64,000 nt of DNA from Arion vulgaris. Its lineage: Eukaryota; Mollusca; Gastropoda; Stylommatophora; Arionidae. Location: NCBI GenBank assembly GCA_020796225.1, contig CM036774.1:26555291-26619290 (forward strand), in the 5' to 3' direction. Under the pieces are notes generated by a model. That model searched no databases. It worked only from the letters and a program-made list of their open reading frames with translations, and had not been told where the DNA came from. Positions 43,450 to 52,639 of this stretch are shown here, one piece after another. The stretch's first letter is position 1, and each line of letters starts with the position of its first letter. A program made the translations under genes and the position numbers.

Positions 43450-43725
43450 TTTCATTTTGATGTCCACATATTTACTGTACTAGCGTACTAAAAATACTTC
43501 TGTATTTATCTCGAATAGAAATAGTACAGTTGGGTCTTGCATGTTATTGTGTGTTTTTGTTTTTGTTGTGAGATGCCTATTGAGATGTACAGTTTTAAAA
43601 ACTATTTTCTCGTATATTTTATATTGCACAATGCTTTGTTATTGCTGTAGTATGTGTGTGATTGACATTGATTTTGTGTCTGTTATGTTGTACATAAGAG
43701 AAACACTAGGTAACTCCATATGTTA
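43450..43725. other. Unassigned sequence
   Basis: A 76-codon frame (43541-43771) is valine/cysteine-rich without signature. No gene supported. Confidence 0.3.
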
Positions 43726-43727
43726 TA

Positions 43728-43822
43728 TAATAATAATAATAATTCCTCTCGTACCGTTATACGTTACATAGGGCTTGCAAGTAATTTCTACATATTGCTC
43801 TATCCTGGTCAACTCTCTCAAT
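43728..43822 (-). mobile_element. LINE 3' tail fragment
   Basis: (AAT)n then TCGTACCGTTATACGTTACA, TAGGGCTTGCAAGTAATTTC and CAACTCTCTCAATCTC. The minus strand reads a degraded EIERV-type end. Same tail as 4105-4330 and 23240-23320. Confidence 0.68.
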
Positions 43823-43955
43823 CTCAGAGTTAGGAGTGTGTTTAATCAGCGAGCCACGGGAACCATCAGTGTGCATACTCTTCTATATCTGTTGGGGAGA
43901 CTGAGCACCTATGGGTCTGCCCGAAGTGCAATGACGTCAGTTTAGTAACCAATAA
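43823..43955 (+). mobile_element. 'EHLW' retroelement 3' end (subtype 1), host of SINE-D
   Basis: GTGTGTTTAATCAGCGAGCC, GAACCATCAGTGTGCATACT, GAGACTGAGCACCTATGGGT, AATGACGTCAGTTTAGTAAC. In one frame it ends EHLWVCPKCNDVSLVTN. The sequence continues at 44211 after SINE-D. Confidence 0.78.
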
Positions 43956-44198
43956 AAAAGTTAATTGCATACCCTTTACAGGACTTTGCGAATCAACCCC
44001 AGCTTTTAACGCTGTTTTGATTTTTCTAGGCATTATTACGTTCAGTAGTTTTCCATTGCTTTCTGAACGGGTGGTGCCATCGTCCTTTTGTTTAAATCCA
44101 CGCAAACAATTTGCAACCAAACTGTCGCAGCGTGATTCGAACTCAGAACGTCGGGGTTAATAGACCGAGTCACTAACCCATAAGCCACAGACGCCACC
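43956..44198 (-). mobile_element. SINE-D with 12-bp TSD
   Basis: Perfect duplication AGTAACCAATAA at 43944-43955 and 44199-44210. On the minus strand: tRNA-like head GGCTTATGGGTTAGTGACTC, GACGTTCTGAGTTCGAATCA (B box), CAGTTTGGTTGCAAATTG, GATGGCACCACCCGTTCAGA, CTACTGAACGTAATAATGCC and AAAATCAAAACAGCGTTAAA. 243 bp. Second copy at 61133-61345. Confidence 0.9.
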
Positions 44199-44239
44199 AG
44201 TAACCAATAACCAAACTAAAATACTTCAAATTTTCTTAT

Positions 44240-44350
44240 TTGTATCATCAATCAGTTTTCTTTGATTTTGAGGTTTTTTTCTCTGGATATATCTATTTGT
44301 TGTCTTCTCTGTCCATGTTATTTGAACAACTCTTCTGTAATACTAATATT
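44240..44350 (-). mobile_element. LINE C-terminal fragment (VTDGLNMT family)
   Basis: The minus strand reads RRVVQITWTEKTTNRYIQR with one frameshift, equivalent to 31785-31870 (SWTEKRTNRSIQKE). Too short to say more. Confidence 0.6.
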
Positions 44351-44354
44351 GACA

Positions 44355-44790
44355 AGTACATATATAAACACTACCACACACAGAAAATAAAAATATAATT
44401 TTAATAACATTTACAGCTGTTATATTTACATTTGGCTCTTTCCCTACCCTCCCACCTCTCTCCCTCTAACCAAAATGAAAAGAAAACAACAACAAAGACA
44501 CAGATACATACACACAAACAACAAAATAACAGCACAACATGAGAAATTCATTCATGCCATACAGGTGTAACCTTATGAGAGAAATTGTCTTAATATTTTC
44601 CCCATTAATCTCAAAGGAAACAGTCACCCATTCCTTACATTCCTACATGAAAGGAGGTTGCCTGTATAATGTTTGTGATTGCTTATCTTAGACTTCTGGA
44701 ACAATGTCTTTGATTTCAGTTTACACAAAATAAATATTTCAATAAATGATGCTACATGATTTTTGTTAGTTTATTCACCTCCGTGTGTTG
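44355..44790. other. Unassigned A/C-rich sequence
   Basis: No gene or repeat recognised. Confidence 0.3.
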
Positions 44791-44794
44791 ACGG

Positions 44795-45255
44795 TGCGCT
44801 CAAGGAAGCAAAGAATAGTAAGATCCCCGCCTGCCCAGCGTGTTTGTAGTGCGTTGGACTGCGGGTGACTAACCCTCTGTGAGTGCGGGTTCAATTCCGC
44901 GGGCTGGCAGAAAAGCCACAGGTTCACCAGGTTCACGGTGTTCGTGGCACCGAACCGAAGGGTTACGATGTCCATGGCACCGAGCCGAGAGCTGAAAGCT
45001 CAAGTGCTTCTAGATCGGAAAAAAAAAGAAAAGAATAGTAAGCCGGCGACCTACAAGGCATGTCGTAAGAGGCGACTGAGGTAGGGACCCTAGCGAACTA
45101 TCTTAGTAAATAAAAAGCGTCGAAGAAATCGGATTTGCTGACTTACTTGTACGCGCATAACTGGCACAACGTACAATCGCTCTTAGGCTCGGATCACATA
45201 CAAATCAGAAAGATTTGTTAACAAGTGATCGATATGGAGCGTTGCAAGAAAAAAA
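44795..45255 (+). mobile_element. SINE-B interrupted by SINE-G
   Basis: Part 1 (44795-44822): GGTGCGCTCAAGGAAGCAAA. Part 2 (45030-45255): GAATAGTAAGCCGGCGACCT, GCATGTCGTAAGAGGCGACT, TTACTTGTACGCGCATAACT, GTACAATCGCTCTTAGGCTC, GTGATCGATATGGAGCGTTG, with an A-rich rather than GAA tail. Confidence 0.85.
44823..45029 (+). mobile_element. SINE-G inserted in SINE-B, with 13-bp TSD
   Basis: Perfect duplication AAAGAATAGTAAG at 44810-44822 and 45030-45042. Head CCTGCCCAGCGTGTTTGTAG, TGCGTTGGACTGCGGGTGAC, GAGTGCGGGTTCAATTCCGC; body GTGTTCGTGGCACCGAACCG, ACGATGTCCATGGCACCGAG; tail A-rich. Among the best-preserved copies. Confidence 0.93.
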
Positions 45256-45359
45256 AGGTGGTTTATTTATTGTTAATGCTGAAAGTGTGTGAAAGCTCAC
45301 CAACACTTTGTTACCAGTGCCAAACTTGATCTCTTACAGCAACACATCACAGAAAGCTC

Positions 45360-45740
45360 ACCAAGTGTGAAATGAAACGCTTGAGGAAGGCAGTGGGGGT
45401 CACCAAGAAAGACAGACTACGAAATGAGGACATCAGAAGCAGAGTGGGCATAACTTCATGCACAGAATACATCGAAAGACAACAAATACAGTGGGTTGGA
45501 CATTTAATGAGAATGAAATACAACCAACCACCAATAACAACATACAATAAAAAGAGATCCAGTACTAGAGCTAAGGGAAGACCAAGAAAAAGATGGATAT
45601 ACAGTACAAGACCACACTACATAAACACGGATACAACACAAGGGCGACTCAACTAGCCCTAGAACGCAAATTAAAGCTCCCATCCCTACGCTTAACAGCA
45701 AGAGTGGAAAGCCAACTACATCTTCCACCTGGGAATAGAC
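45360..45740 (+). mobile_element. LINE C-terminal ORF and 3' UTR
   Basis: Open frame 45372-45656: KKDRLRNEDIRSRVGITSCT, EYIERQQIQWVGHLMRMKYN, KGRPRKRWI, then frameshifted. These are the LINE post-RT motifs. The 3' UTR continues CACAAGGGCGACTCAACTAG, AACGCAAATTAAAGCTCCCA, CATCTTCCACCTGGGAATAG. This UTR is the monomer of the array at 14583-15010 and recurs at 61367-61599 and 63915-64000. Confidence 0.87.
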
Positions 45741-45744
45741 AGTA

Positions 45745-46635
45745 GACAATGTTGATTGTTTATTATCTATCTTTCTCTTGCCGTTTTGTTTTATTCTATG
45801 AGCTTCCATTGAAACATAAATCATCAACAAATTTACCCCATCCAAATCTGTCTTGAGCAATTCGGCTTCTTCAAAGATACTTGGTTTGTGACGTGAGTGA
45901 AGCAATCTAAGAACATGCTGCCTGGAGGGTAAGGAAGATATTCTAAACTGAAACTATACTATAGTTAGTTCCACAATTCGTGATCACACTAAGGTTTAAT
46001 TTGTAGGAAATCTATCTGATGGATACAAGTAATTTTTGCATGCAGTCTTATATACCTCACGACGTTACGAATCCATGTTTAATTGGTAGGTAGCTTAGTT
46101 GATGCAAAAACGTTTTTTTGTTATATAATTTTGCATAAGCACAACAAAATGATCATCAAAGTTTAGAATGTACAGTAATACACACAATAGTGGCGAATGA
46201 TTACAAAGGCGTATTCCTATTACATATTAAAAAAAGAAAGGTGACATAGTGAACAAATGATACCTTCCACTTCTATAAATAAAAGTAAATGTTGCGTACA
46301 TACGTCAATGACAGTCGGTAGGAAACATTGTGAACTGATTAATTCCACGGGATTCCTGATTTTGACGTGCACTGAATTGCATTTGGAACACGGAAATGCT
46401 TAGTTATAGACAAACTTGACAATCGTACTGTAAAATTTCGACAAGTATACCAGATCAACATCGCGGTAAATTTAGTAATAACATATAATAAAATGCTTAC
46501 AGAACTAAAGGTTTGGGTGGGCAAAAAATACTTTTGGAACGTCATCATTGTTACCTATATAAAAAATGTAAAAATCAAGAATTTATGTCAAGTGAATGAT
46601 TTTATATCGGTCGGTAAAGATGATCACGAATTTTG
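45745..46635. other. Unassigned AT-rich sequence
   Basis: Nearly 900 bp with no recognised gene or repeat. The 133-codon minus frame 45504-45905 is antisense to the LINE at one end. Confidence 0.35.
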
Positions 46636-46639
46636 AAAC

Positions 46640-47042
46640 GAACTATAGTAGCCAAAGAAGAATAGTAAACAAACAAATAACTGGTGTCGTTAGTCCCAAC
46701 ACTCTGAGAAACATATTGACAAGAGCGAAGCACTTATAGACTAATTGGTTCGATGTGCAGTAATGATGATCTGACGACTAAACTAAACTGAGAGACATAC
46801 TGAGGAGGAGATTGTATCACTTATAGACTAACTGGTTCGAAGTGCAGTAATGATGATCTGACGACTAAACTAAACTGAGAAACATACTGAGGAGGAGATT
46901 GTATCACTTATAGACTAACTGGTTCGATGTGCAGTAATGATGATCTGACGACTAAACTAAACTGAGAAACATGCTGAGAAGAGCAAGCAGCTCTATAGAC
47001 TAATTGCTTCGATGTGCAGTGATGATGATCTGACGACAAAAC
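46640..47042 (+). repeat. 87-bp array (~4 copies) of 'EHLW' element 3' end
   Basis: The first copy begins with the element's coding tail: RRIVNKQITGVVSPNTLRNI, LTRAKHL, TNWFDVQ, matching RRIVNQQRTGVVSRQTLREI and LRRRSEHLWTNRSDVK on the minus strand at 32590-32736. Then GAGAAACATACTGAGGAGGA, CTTATAGACTAACTGGTTCG and TGCAGTAATGATGATCTGAC repeat with spacing 87, 87 and 85 bp and very few differences. Confidence 0.85.
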
Positions 47043-47044
47043 AC

Positions 47045-47300
47045 AAAACTAAACATAATTTATCATTATTTTTTGTGTGCTAATTATTTTATTTCACCAC
47101 ACGTCAGTTTGTTTGTGTTTGTTATGTAGGGCAATTCAAGTCTCGTTGTGCCGAGGCACGCACTTTTCAACCTAAGGATGGACCTTGTTTTGGTTATATC
47201 AGACGTGTAGGCCAACACACTTAATTACGAAAACACGAATTAACTTCTTTGGGAGACTCTAATAGTAAATATATTGCAACCGTGCGTCAGTAAGCTTTCA
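47045..47300. other. Unassigned sequence
   Basis: GGCACGCACTTTTCAACCTA at 47154 resembles GACACGCACTTTCAACATAA at 28367, both followed by AGGA(T)GG/CCAGCCTT-like bases, so a small dispersed repeat is likely. Otherwise nothing recognised. Confidence 0.35.
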
Positions 47301-47304
47301 TAAA

Positions 47305-47506
47305 GCCTGTGCGCCCAGCGTGTTCGTAGCACGTTGGACTGCGGGTGATAATCCCTCTGTGAGAGTGAGGGTTCAATTCCGTGGCTGGCAGAAAAATCAC
47401 AGGTTCCCCAGATTTACAGTGTTCCTGGGACCAAACCGAAGGGTTACTATGTCCATGGCACAGAGCCGAAGAGCTGAAAGCTCAAGTGCTTCTGGATCGG
47501 AAAAAC
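47305..47506 (+). mobile_element. SINE-G copy
   Basis: GCGCCCAGCGTGTTCGTAGC, ACGTTGGACTGCGGGTGATA, GGGTTCAATTCCGTGGCTGG, CCCCAGATTTACAGTGTTCC, GGGTTACTATGTCCATGGCA, AAGCTCAAGTGCTTCTGGAT. Slightly diverged; no clear TSD. Confidence 0.87.
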
Positions 47507-47514
47507 CTTTCCTA

Positions 47515-48090
47515 ACACTTAATATAACAACACCACCCCCCAACGTCCCACAATGTCCTATAGTTGAAAACTTGACAGATTTTTATTTTTAATACGCCCT
47601 AGTTGAGTACATGAAACAGTTGTCAACTTGATTATGTCCCGGGACGACGTGATGTTATTGGAGACGTTGAGATAGAACTGACGGTGTTTTGTCTCCAGAC
47701 AAAAGTAGTCAACCAGGCAGAAATATGACACTGATATAACGTCACGTCGCTTAGATAATAGTCCTCTCATTGAATACCTTCTTATCTTGGGGAACATTTT
47801 ATTGTTCTGTTTGGAAGCAGGCAATATGCTTGCTGTCTATGACTTCATTATAGTAGTCAGCAGATATTAGAGTCTGTCTTTTCTTCCTATAACACAGTGG
47901 GTCGTCAGAATCTGATATCACAGTGGGTCGTCAGTATCTTATAGACGTTGGAACAATCGGACGGATTGCAGTGTGATTATTTAAACAAGAAAATAAAGAG
48001 TTTGAAGAACCTCAAGGGGAAGCGCGGGAGACAATGTATTAATCACAGACATCTGTCAAGAGTTGAGGGAGGGAGCGGGAAAGAGTTATC
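47515..48090. other. Unassigned sequence
   Basis: A 25-bp phrase CACAGTGGGTCGTCAGTATC occurs twice at 47894-47940. No gene seen; frames at 47558-47824 and 47948-48196 have no signature. Confidence 0.35.
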
Positions 48091-48094
48091 TGTG

Positions 48095-48245
48095 ACGAAG
48101 CAGTTTATCAACTCGCCTTGCGTTCAGAAGATCATGGGTTCAAATCTGGACCTTGTCGTTCGTTTCACGATTGCACTCTTCCCCGAGATATTTTAGGATG
48201 TTGCCGGAGTTAAGGAGTTCGTGATTGTTGCAGTACTTTTGGCAG
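48095..48245 (+). mobile_element. SINE-C, diverged copy
   Basis: AGCAGTTTATCAACTCGCCT (A-box region), GATCATGGGTTCAAATCTGG (B box), CGTTTCACGATTGCACTCTT, GATGTTGCCGGAGTTAAGGA and TTTTGGCAGGTGACCATTTC follow the order of 48853-49095. Confidence 0.7.
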
Positions 48246-48483
48246 GTGACCATTTCTGCTGATAGTGACCACGCGTGAAAGTGAACAAGGGTTTTTCCAT
48301 AGCAAAACCATCTAGCTCTTGGAAACACCACTAAGTAAAACTTTATTTCTGGGAGAGCTAGTGGGTGTGATCTGAGAAAAGAACCGCTCGTCTGCAGGGT
48401 TTAGTCAATGGGTGCCGTACGAAATAAAGGTTTATTGTTCGAATCCTGTGTTTGGTCAATTGTTTTTTTCCTTCTGGAGACCC

Positions 48484-48631
48484 CTTTTTTTTTTCTTGAT
48501 CCAAAGCATTTGAGTCTTCAACTATTCGGCTCGGTGTCATGGTCATCGTAACCCTTCGGTTACTGTAAATCTGGAGAACCTGTTGGTTTCCTGCCAGCCC
48601 GCGGAATTGAACCGCACTCACAGGGGGCTTT
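48484..48631 (-). mobile_element. SINE-G, 5'-truncated, with 9-bp TSD
   Basis: TGGAGACCC at 48475-48483 and 48632-48640. Landmarks TTGATCCAAAGCATTTGAGT, TCGGCTCGGTGTCATGGTCA, TCGTAACCCTTCGG, GCCCGCGGAATTGAACCGCA. The A-box half is lost, as expected for 5' truncation during target-primed reverse transcription. Confidence 0.82.
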
Positions 48632-48754
48632 TGGAGACCCTTAATACTTGTTTATTGTCTTTTATTGAATGATAAATGTTATGATACGGTTAGACAGACG
48701 ATGACAACTCTAGACATTGGGTATAAACCGAGTACTCTTACAGCCTGACACCGC

Positions 48755-49262
48755 CCCCATGTGTGTTACCAAGGTTCCAAGGGACAAAGAATAGTCACAC
48801 TGCCACCTACAAGGCATGTCGTAAGAGAAGACTGAGGTAGGAACCTAGGGAAGCTACTCTGTGGCTAAGTGGTTAAGCCCTCTGCCTTGTGAGTCGAAGG
48901 TCGTGGGTTCGAATCCGGACCGTGCCGTTCTGTTCACGAGTGCAGTTTTTTCTAGAGACCCCTAGGATTGTTGCGGGAGCTACGGAGTTCGTGCTTTGTG
49001 CAATATTCTCGGCAGGTGGCGTGCCATTTGTGCGGAGAGGGACCGAGCCATATGGTGTAAAACCCGGTGCAATGAAGTCAATCCTTCGGCTTTAAACATT
49101 TATAAACCCTAGTAAATAAAATGCGCTGCAGAAATCGAATATGCTGGCCTACTTGTAGGCGCATAACTGGTAGAAAAGAACAATCTCTTATGCTCAGATC
49201 ACATACAAATCGCAAAGAGTGGTTTAACAAGTGGTCGATATGAAGCGGTCAAAGAAGAAGAA
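48755..49262 (+). mobile_element. SINE-B interrupted by SINE-C
   Basis: Part 1 (48755-48852): CCCCATGTGTGTTACCAAGG, CAAAGAATAGTCACACTGCC, ACAAGGCATGTCGTAAGAGA, CCTAGGGAAGCTAC. Part 2 (49100-49262): AACCCTAGTAAATAAAATGC, TGCTGGCCTACTTGTAGGCG, CAATCTCTTATGCTCAGATC, AGTGGTTTAACAAGTGGTCG, GAAGAAGAAGAAG tail. The target is the CTACCCTAGTAAATAA region. Confidence 0.82.
48853..49095 (+). mobile_element. SINE-C, full-length reference copy
   Basis: Head GTGGCTAAGTGGTTAAGCCC (A-box-like), TCGTGGGTTCGAATCCGGAC (B box), then GTTCACGAGTGCAGTTTTTT, CTAGGATTGTTGCGGGAGCT, ATTCTCGGCAGGTGGCGTGC, GAGAGGGACCGAGCCATATG, GTGCAATGAAGTCAATCCTT. About 240 bp. The head folds like the 5' half of a Leu/Ser-type tRNA, but no intact tRNA is claimed. 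Confidence 0.87.
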
Positions 49263-49269
49263 GAAGACT

Positions 49270-49585
49270 TTTACATGCTTAACTTGAATTGCTTTTTATC
49301 ATCAGTAGATGGCTAGACGATTATGTTAGAAGACTAGGCACAGGATGATGACTGTACACATCGGCGGATATAAACCGAGTACTTTTAGAGCGTGAGAAGA
49401 GGAGTACAGCACACCTTAGCCTGCCGCCGACGCCACATGTATGCATACCGATCTAATATAAACATATATCTAATTACATCTCACGTTATCGTTGAGTGCA
49501 CAATGTTCATGTCGTTGAGGACAGAAGGCACAGAGAAGGTTCTAATCTAATAGAAACGATACATCACAAAGGGAAGCAGTCATGT
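49270..49585. other. Unassigned sequence
   Basis: No gene or repeat recognised. Confidence 0.3.
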
Positions 49586-49589
49586 GGAT

Positions 49590-50000
49590 AGATGTGAGAT
49601 AACAAGACGAGAAGAGTGGGAGCTTAAAACTTTCTAGTTACTGTATTAGAGGGTCTCTGTGACGTAGTGGTTAGTTGCCCGTCTCTTGTGTCAAAGGTAG
49701 CAGGTTCGCTCCCTCGTGGAGCCATCTGGAGATTTTTCCAGATGTGAGATAACAAGACGAGAAGAGTGGGAGCTTAAAACTTTCTAGTTACTGTATTAGA
49801 GGGTCTTGTGCGTAGTGGTTAGTGCCCGTCTCTGTGTCAAGGTGCAGGTTGCCTCGTGGAGCCATCTGGAGATTTTTCCAGATGTGAGATAACAAGACGA
49901 GAAGAGTGGGAGCTTAAAACTTTCTAGTTACTGTATTAGAGGGTCTCTGTCGCGTAGTGGTTAGTTGCCCGTCTCTTGTGCCAAATGTACCAGGTTCGCT
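49590..50000 (+). repeat. ~147-bp tandem repeat (2.7 copies) containing the SINE-F head
   Basis: GATGTGAGATAACAAGACGA starts at 49591, 49741 and 49881. Each unit carries AAACTTTCTAGTTACTGTAT, TAGAGGGTCTCTGTG, CGTAGTGGTTAGTTGCCCGT, CAGGTTCGCTCC and AGCCATCTGGAGATTTTTCC. The SINE-F promoter half is therefore present three times with its flank, and only the last copy continues into SINE-F. The middle unit has about ten single-base losses. Confidence 0.87.
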
Positions 50001-50363
50001 CCTCGTGGAGCCATCTGGATATTTTTCCAGATATCCCTGATCTCAGTGTAGGTGAGATTGAGTTCCTAGTCCTATCGTAGATCGACGATAAAACAAACGT
50101 AGGTCCCGTGTCCAATTTGAGACGTAAAAGAACCATTGGCAGTTCAATATCGAGAAGAGCAGGCTGGAAAGCTGCTGCCCGGGCAAAAATTCATTAGAAA
50201 AGATTAAAAATAAATTCCGACAAAAATATCTTCACCATCTTCAAAATTACATCGGGAACCCTCGCCGGTGCTACAGAGTTCGTGCATTGCCGCTGAGATC
50301 TTTCTGTGTAAGAAAGAGATCGGAACACACAGTTACTCACCAAAGTGCAATGATGATGGTCCT

Positions 50364-50399
<36 letters not shown>

Positions 50400-50400
50400 G
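49930..50400 (+). mobile_element. SINE-F, full length
   Basis: Head GGTCTCTGTCGCGTAGTGGT, ACCAGGTTCGCTCCTCGTGG, then ATCTCAGTGTAGGTGAGATT, CCTATCGTAGATCGACGATA, AGAACCATTGGCAGTTCAAT, AAAATTCATTAGAAAAGATT, TCGCCGGTGCTACAGAGTTC, CTGTGTAAGAAAGAGATCGG, ending in (AATC)n. About 465 bp, the longest SINE family here. Confidence 0.87.
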
Positions 50401-50559
50401 TTATTGTATGTATTGCTATCCAAGAAGGGATGATCGCCAAGAGAATTGGTCAATATTCATCATCATCAGATATCTTATCATGTTCAGAACTTTACTATAC
50501 TAACAGTTATTCGAAATCTCTACTTTCTCTCTCTCTCGTCTCGCTCTCTCTCTCTCTCT

Positions 50560-50660
50560 TACATATGCCATATGTCCCGCCTCTGCTGCTGTCATGCTCA
50601 AAACTATCAGTTACATCCTGAATCCATCTTCTCGATGGTCTTCCTCTCTATGAAATGATG
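50560..50660 (-). mobile_element. LINE C-terminal fragment (VTDGLNMT family)
   Basis: The minus strand reads RPSRRWIQDVTDSFEHDSS, aligning to RPRRRWIQNVTDGLNMTDA at 31930. One frameshift. Followed on the left by (TC)n. Confidence 0.7.
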
Positions 50661-50689
50661 GACAACATTACATACTAGAAATACTGTAT

Positions 50690-50830
50690 TAGTTAGTTAG
50701 TCTTTCCTCTTGGGCCTGTGGGCGGCGCATAGGCAGAGGTCATAGCTCTCCATGTCTCGCGGTTCGTTGCTATCTGTTTTAAGTCTTTAATGTTTACTAG
50801 GCCCATCGTTGAGCCTTCTCTGGTGAAATA
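50690..50830 (-). mobile_element. LINE C-terminal fragment
   Basis: The minus strand is open: GLVNIKDLKQIATNRETWRA, MTSAYAPPTGPRGKTN, typical of LINE ORF ends (xxxxxxAxDRxxWRxxVxxxAPP). A different family from the neighbour at 50560. Confidence 0.68.
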
Positions 50831-50945
50831 CTGTATAGTGATGATGAATTAAACAAAAACGTGCAACAATGGTTGGTAAGGACTTCTAATGAACACAATA
50901 TTAAATATGATTGATCGAGACGACATAATACATTTTGCAAATATT

Positions 50946-51472
50946 ACCCTTTCTTCAATGACTTAAGATCTGCCAAGCATGACTTCGTGAGACTAATTTC
51001 CCTTTCTTCAATGACTTAAGATCTGCCAAGCATGACTTCGTGAGACTAATTTCCATTTCTTCAATGACTTAAGATCTGCCAAACATGACTTCGTGAGACT
51101 AATTTCCATTTCTTCAATGACTTAAGGTCTGCCAAACATGACTTCGTGAGACTAATTACCCTTTCTTCAATGACTTAAGATCTGCCAAGCATGACTTCGT
51201 GAGACTAATTTCCCTTTCTTCAATGACTTAAGATCTGCCAAACATGACTTCGTGAGACTAATTTACTTTTCAATGACTTAAGGTCTGCCAAACATGACTT
51301 CGTGAGACTAATTACCCTTTCTTCAATGACTTAAGGTCTGCCAAGCATGACTTCGTGAGACTAATTACCCTTTCTTCAATGACTTAAGGTCTCCAAACAT
51401 GACTTCGTGAGACTAATTTCCCTTTCTTCAATGACTTAAGATCTGCCAAACATGACTTCGTGAGACTAATTT
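50946..51472. repeat. 53-bp tandem repeat, ~10 near-identical copies
   Basis: CCCTTTCTTCAATGACTTAA, GATCTGCCAAGCATGACTTC and GTGAGACTAATTT in strict 53-bp register, with a few substitutions (AAGATC/AAGGTC, AAGC/AAAC, CCC/CCA/ACC). No TE similarity found. A SINE-B inserted at its right edge duplicated the last 13 bp. Confidence 0.95.
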
Positions 51473-51726
51473 CGCTCATGTGGTGCCAGGACACGCAAAG
51501 GAAGCAAAGAATAGTACCACTGCAACCTACAATGCATGTCGTAAGAGGCGACTGATGTAGGTCCTAGGATGCTACCCAGTAAATAAAAAGCAGGTCAGAA
51601 ATCGGATGTGCTGGCCTACTTGTAGGCGCATAATTGGCACAACGTACAATCGTTCTTAGGCTCAGATCACACACAAATCACGCAGAGTTGTTGACAAGTG
51701 ATCGATATGGAGCGTTCAAAGAAGAA
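51473..51726 (+). mobile_element. SINE-B, full length with 13-bp TSD
   Basis: Perfect GTGAGACTAATTT at 51460-51472 and 51727-51739. Body 254 bp: CGCTCATGTGGTGCCAGGAC, GCAAAGAATAGTACCACTGC, TGCATGTCGTAAGAGGCGAC, TAAAAAGCAGGTCAGAAATC, TGGCCTACTTGTAGGCGCAT, AATCGTTCTTAGGCTCAGAT, ATCGATATGGAGCGTTCAAA, GAAGAA. Reference copy for the family borders. Confidence 0.94.
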
Positions 51727-51744
51727 GTGAGACTAATTTGAATG

Positions 51745-52160
51745 AGAGATATGGGCATCGGAGAGAGAGAAAGAGAGATATTAGGAAGATAACGTTATTC
51801 TAACAACTGGATTCATGGAGGTAACTCATCTCTCTGTTTAGACTTCTCTGAGCATAGGAAACTCATCTGACATGAAAGAAGAAGAAGAAGAAGAAGAAGG
51901 AGAAGAAATTCTCCATGTTTGGCAACTGTCTTGTGTCAGAACCAAAAAAATGTGGGAAATACCTGTTCAGAAAGAATGTGAAAAAAAGGGAAGCTACGGG
52001 AAATAGCTGGACACCAGATGTGAGAAACTGTCCACGTGCTGTGTTTGAGCAAGCAACTCATGGGACGGCATCAGTCAATGGACACACACACACAAGCACA
52101 CAGACGAACGTGCCAAGATTTGAACAATAATATCCACATAGCGCTTCTGTTCCGAGTTGT
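51745..52160. other. Unassigned sequence
   Basis: AG-rich at 51750-51780 and a (GAA)n run at 51880-51907. No gene recognised; the frame 51915-52130 has no signature. Confidence 0.35.
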
Positions 52161-52170
52161 TTCTCTACAG

Positions 52171-52625
52171 CATAGATTCCCAAACTTTTTCGCCACACCG
52201 CCCATTTTGCACAACATAAACTTTGTAACGCCCCCCTCCTCCTACACATATAACAGTTTGCCAACGCCTCCCTCCCACATATATATCGTGCTTTATTTTC
52301 TCTTGACATAGAAAATTGATATATATATCTGTCATACATGGTCAATTTTCAAATGATTATGTGCATGAATTAGAAAATGGATGAAAAAATGGATCGTGTA
52401 AGACGGGCATAAGATGAATTAAAATGCAGAATTCAAATTTAAAATGATTATTCAATCGCAAAATCACGAAAATAATTTATTTAAAATATTTATTATAAAT
52501 TTCTTCTTTATGGAGCCACCGATCCACAATCTCCTCAACACCCCCAATTCTTCTGAACCCACTATCCCCCTAGAACGCTTCAGTGCCCACTGGGGGGGCG
52601 GTACCGCCCACTTTGGGAAACGCTG
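52171..52625. mobile_element. hAT-like non-autonomous transposon, 455 bp
   Basis: Left end CATAGATTCCCAAACTTTTT; the right end inwards on the other strand is CAGCGTTTCCCAAAGTGGGC, then GGTACCGCC mirrored by CACACCGCCC on the left. Flanks CTCTACAG (52163-52170) and CTGTACAG (52626-52633) match at 7 of 8, fitting an 8-bp duplication. The terminal TTCCCAAA motif is common in hAT elements. Interior is AT-rich and non-coding. Confidence 0.8.
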
Positions 52626-52639
52626 CTGTACAGTTTTAC

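Noticed and set aside
48853..48935. tRNA gene candidates at SINE heads (also 32870-32955, 44823-44900, 49930-50000)
   Set aside because: A- and B-box-like motifs are present, but no intact cloverleaf with paired acceptor ends; each is followed by a conserved SINE body and recurs as a dispersed family.
50946..51472. CRISPR-like regular repeat
   Set aside because: Units are contiguous 53-bp repeats without unique spacers, in an animal-type genome.
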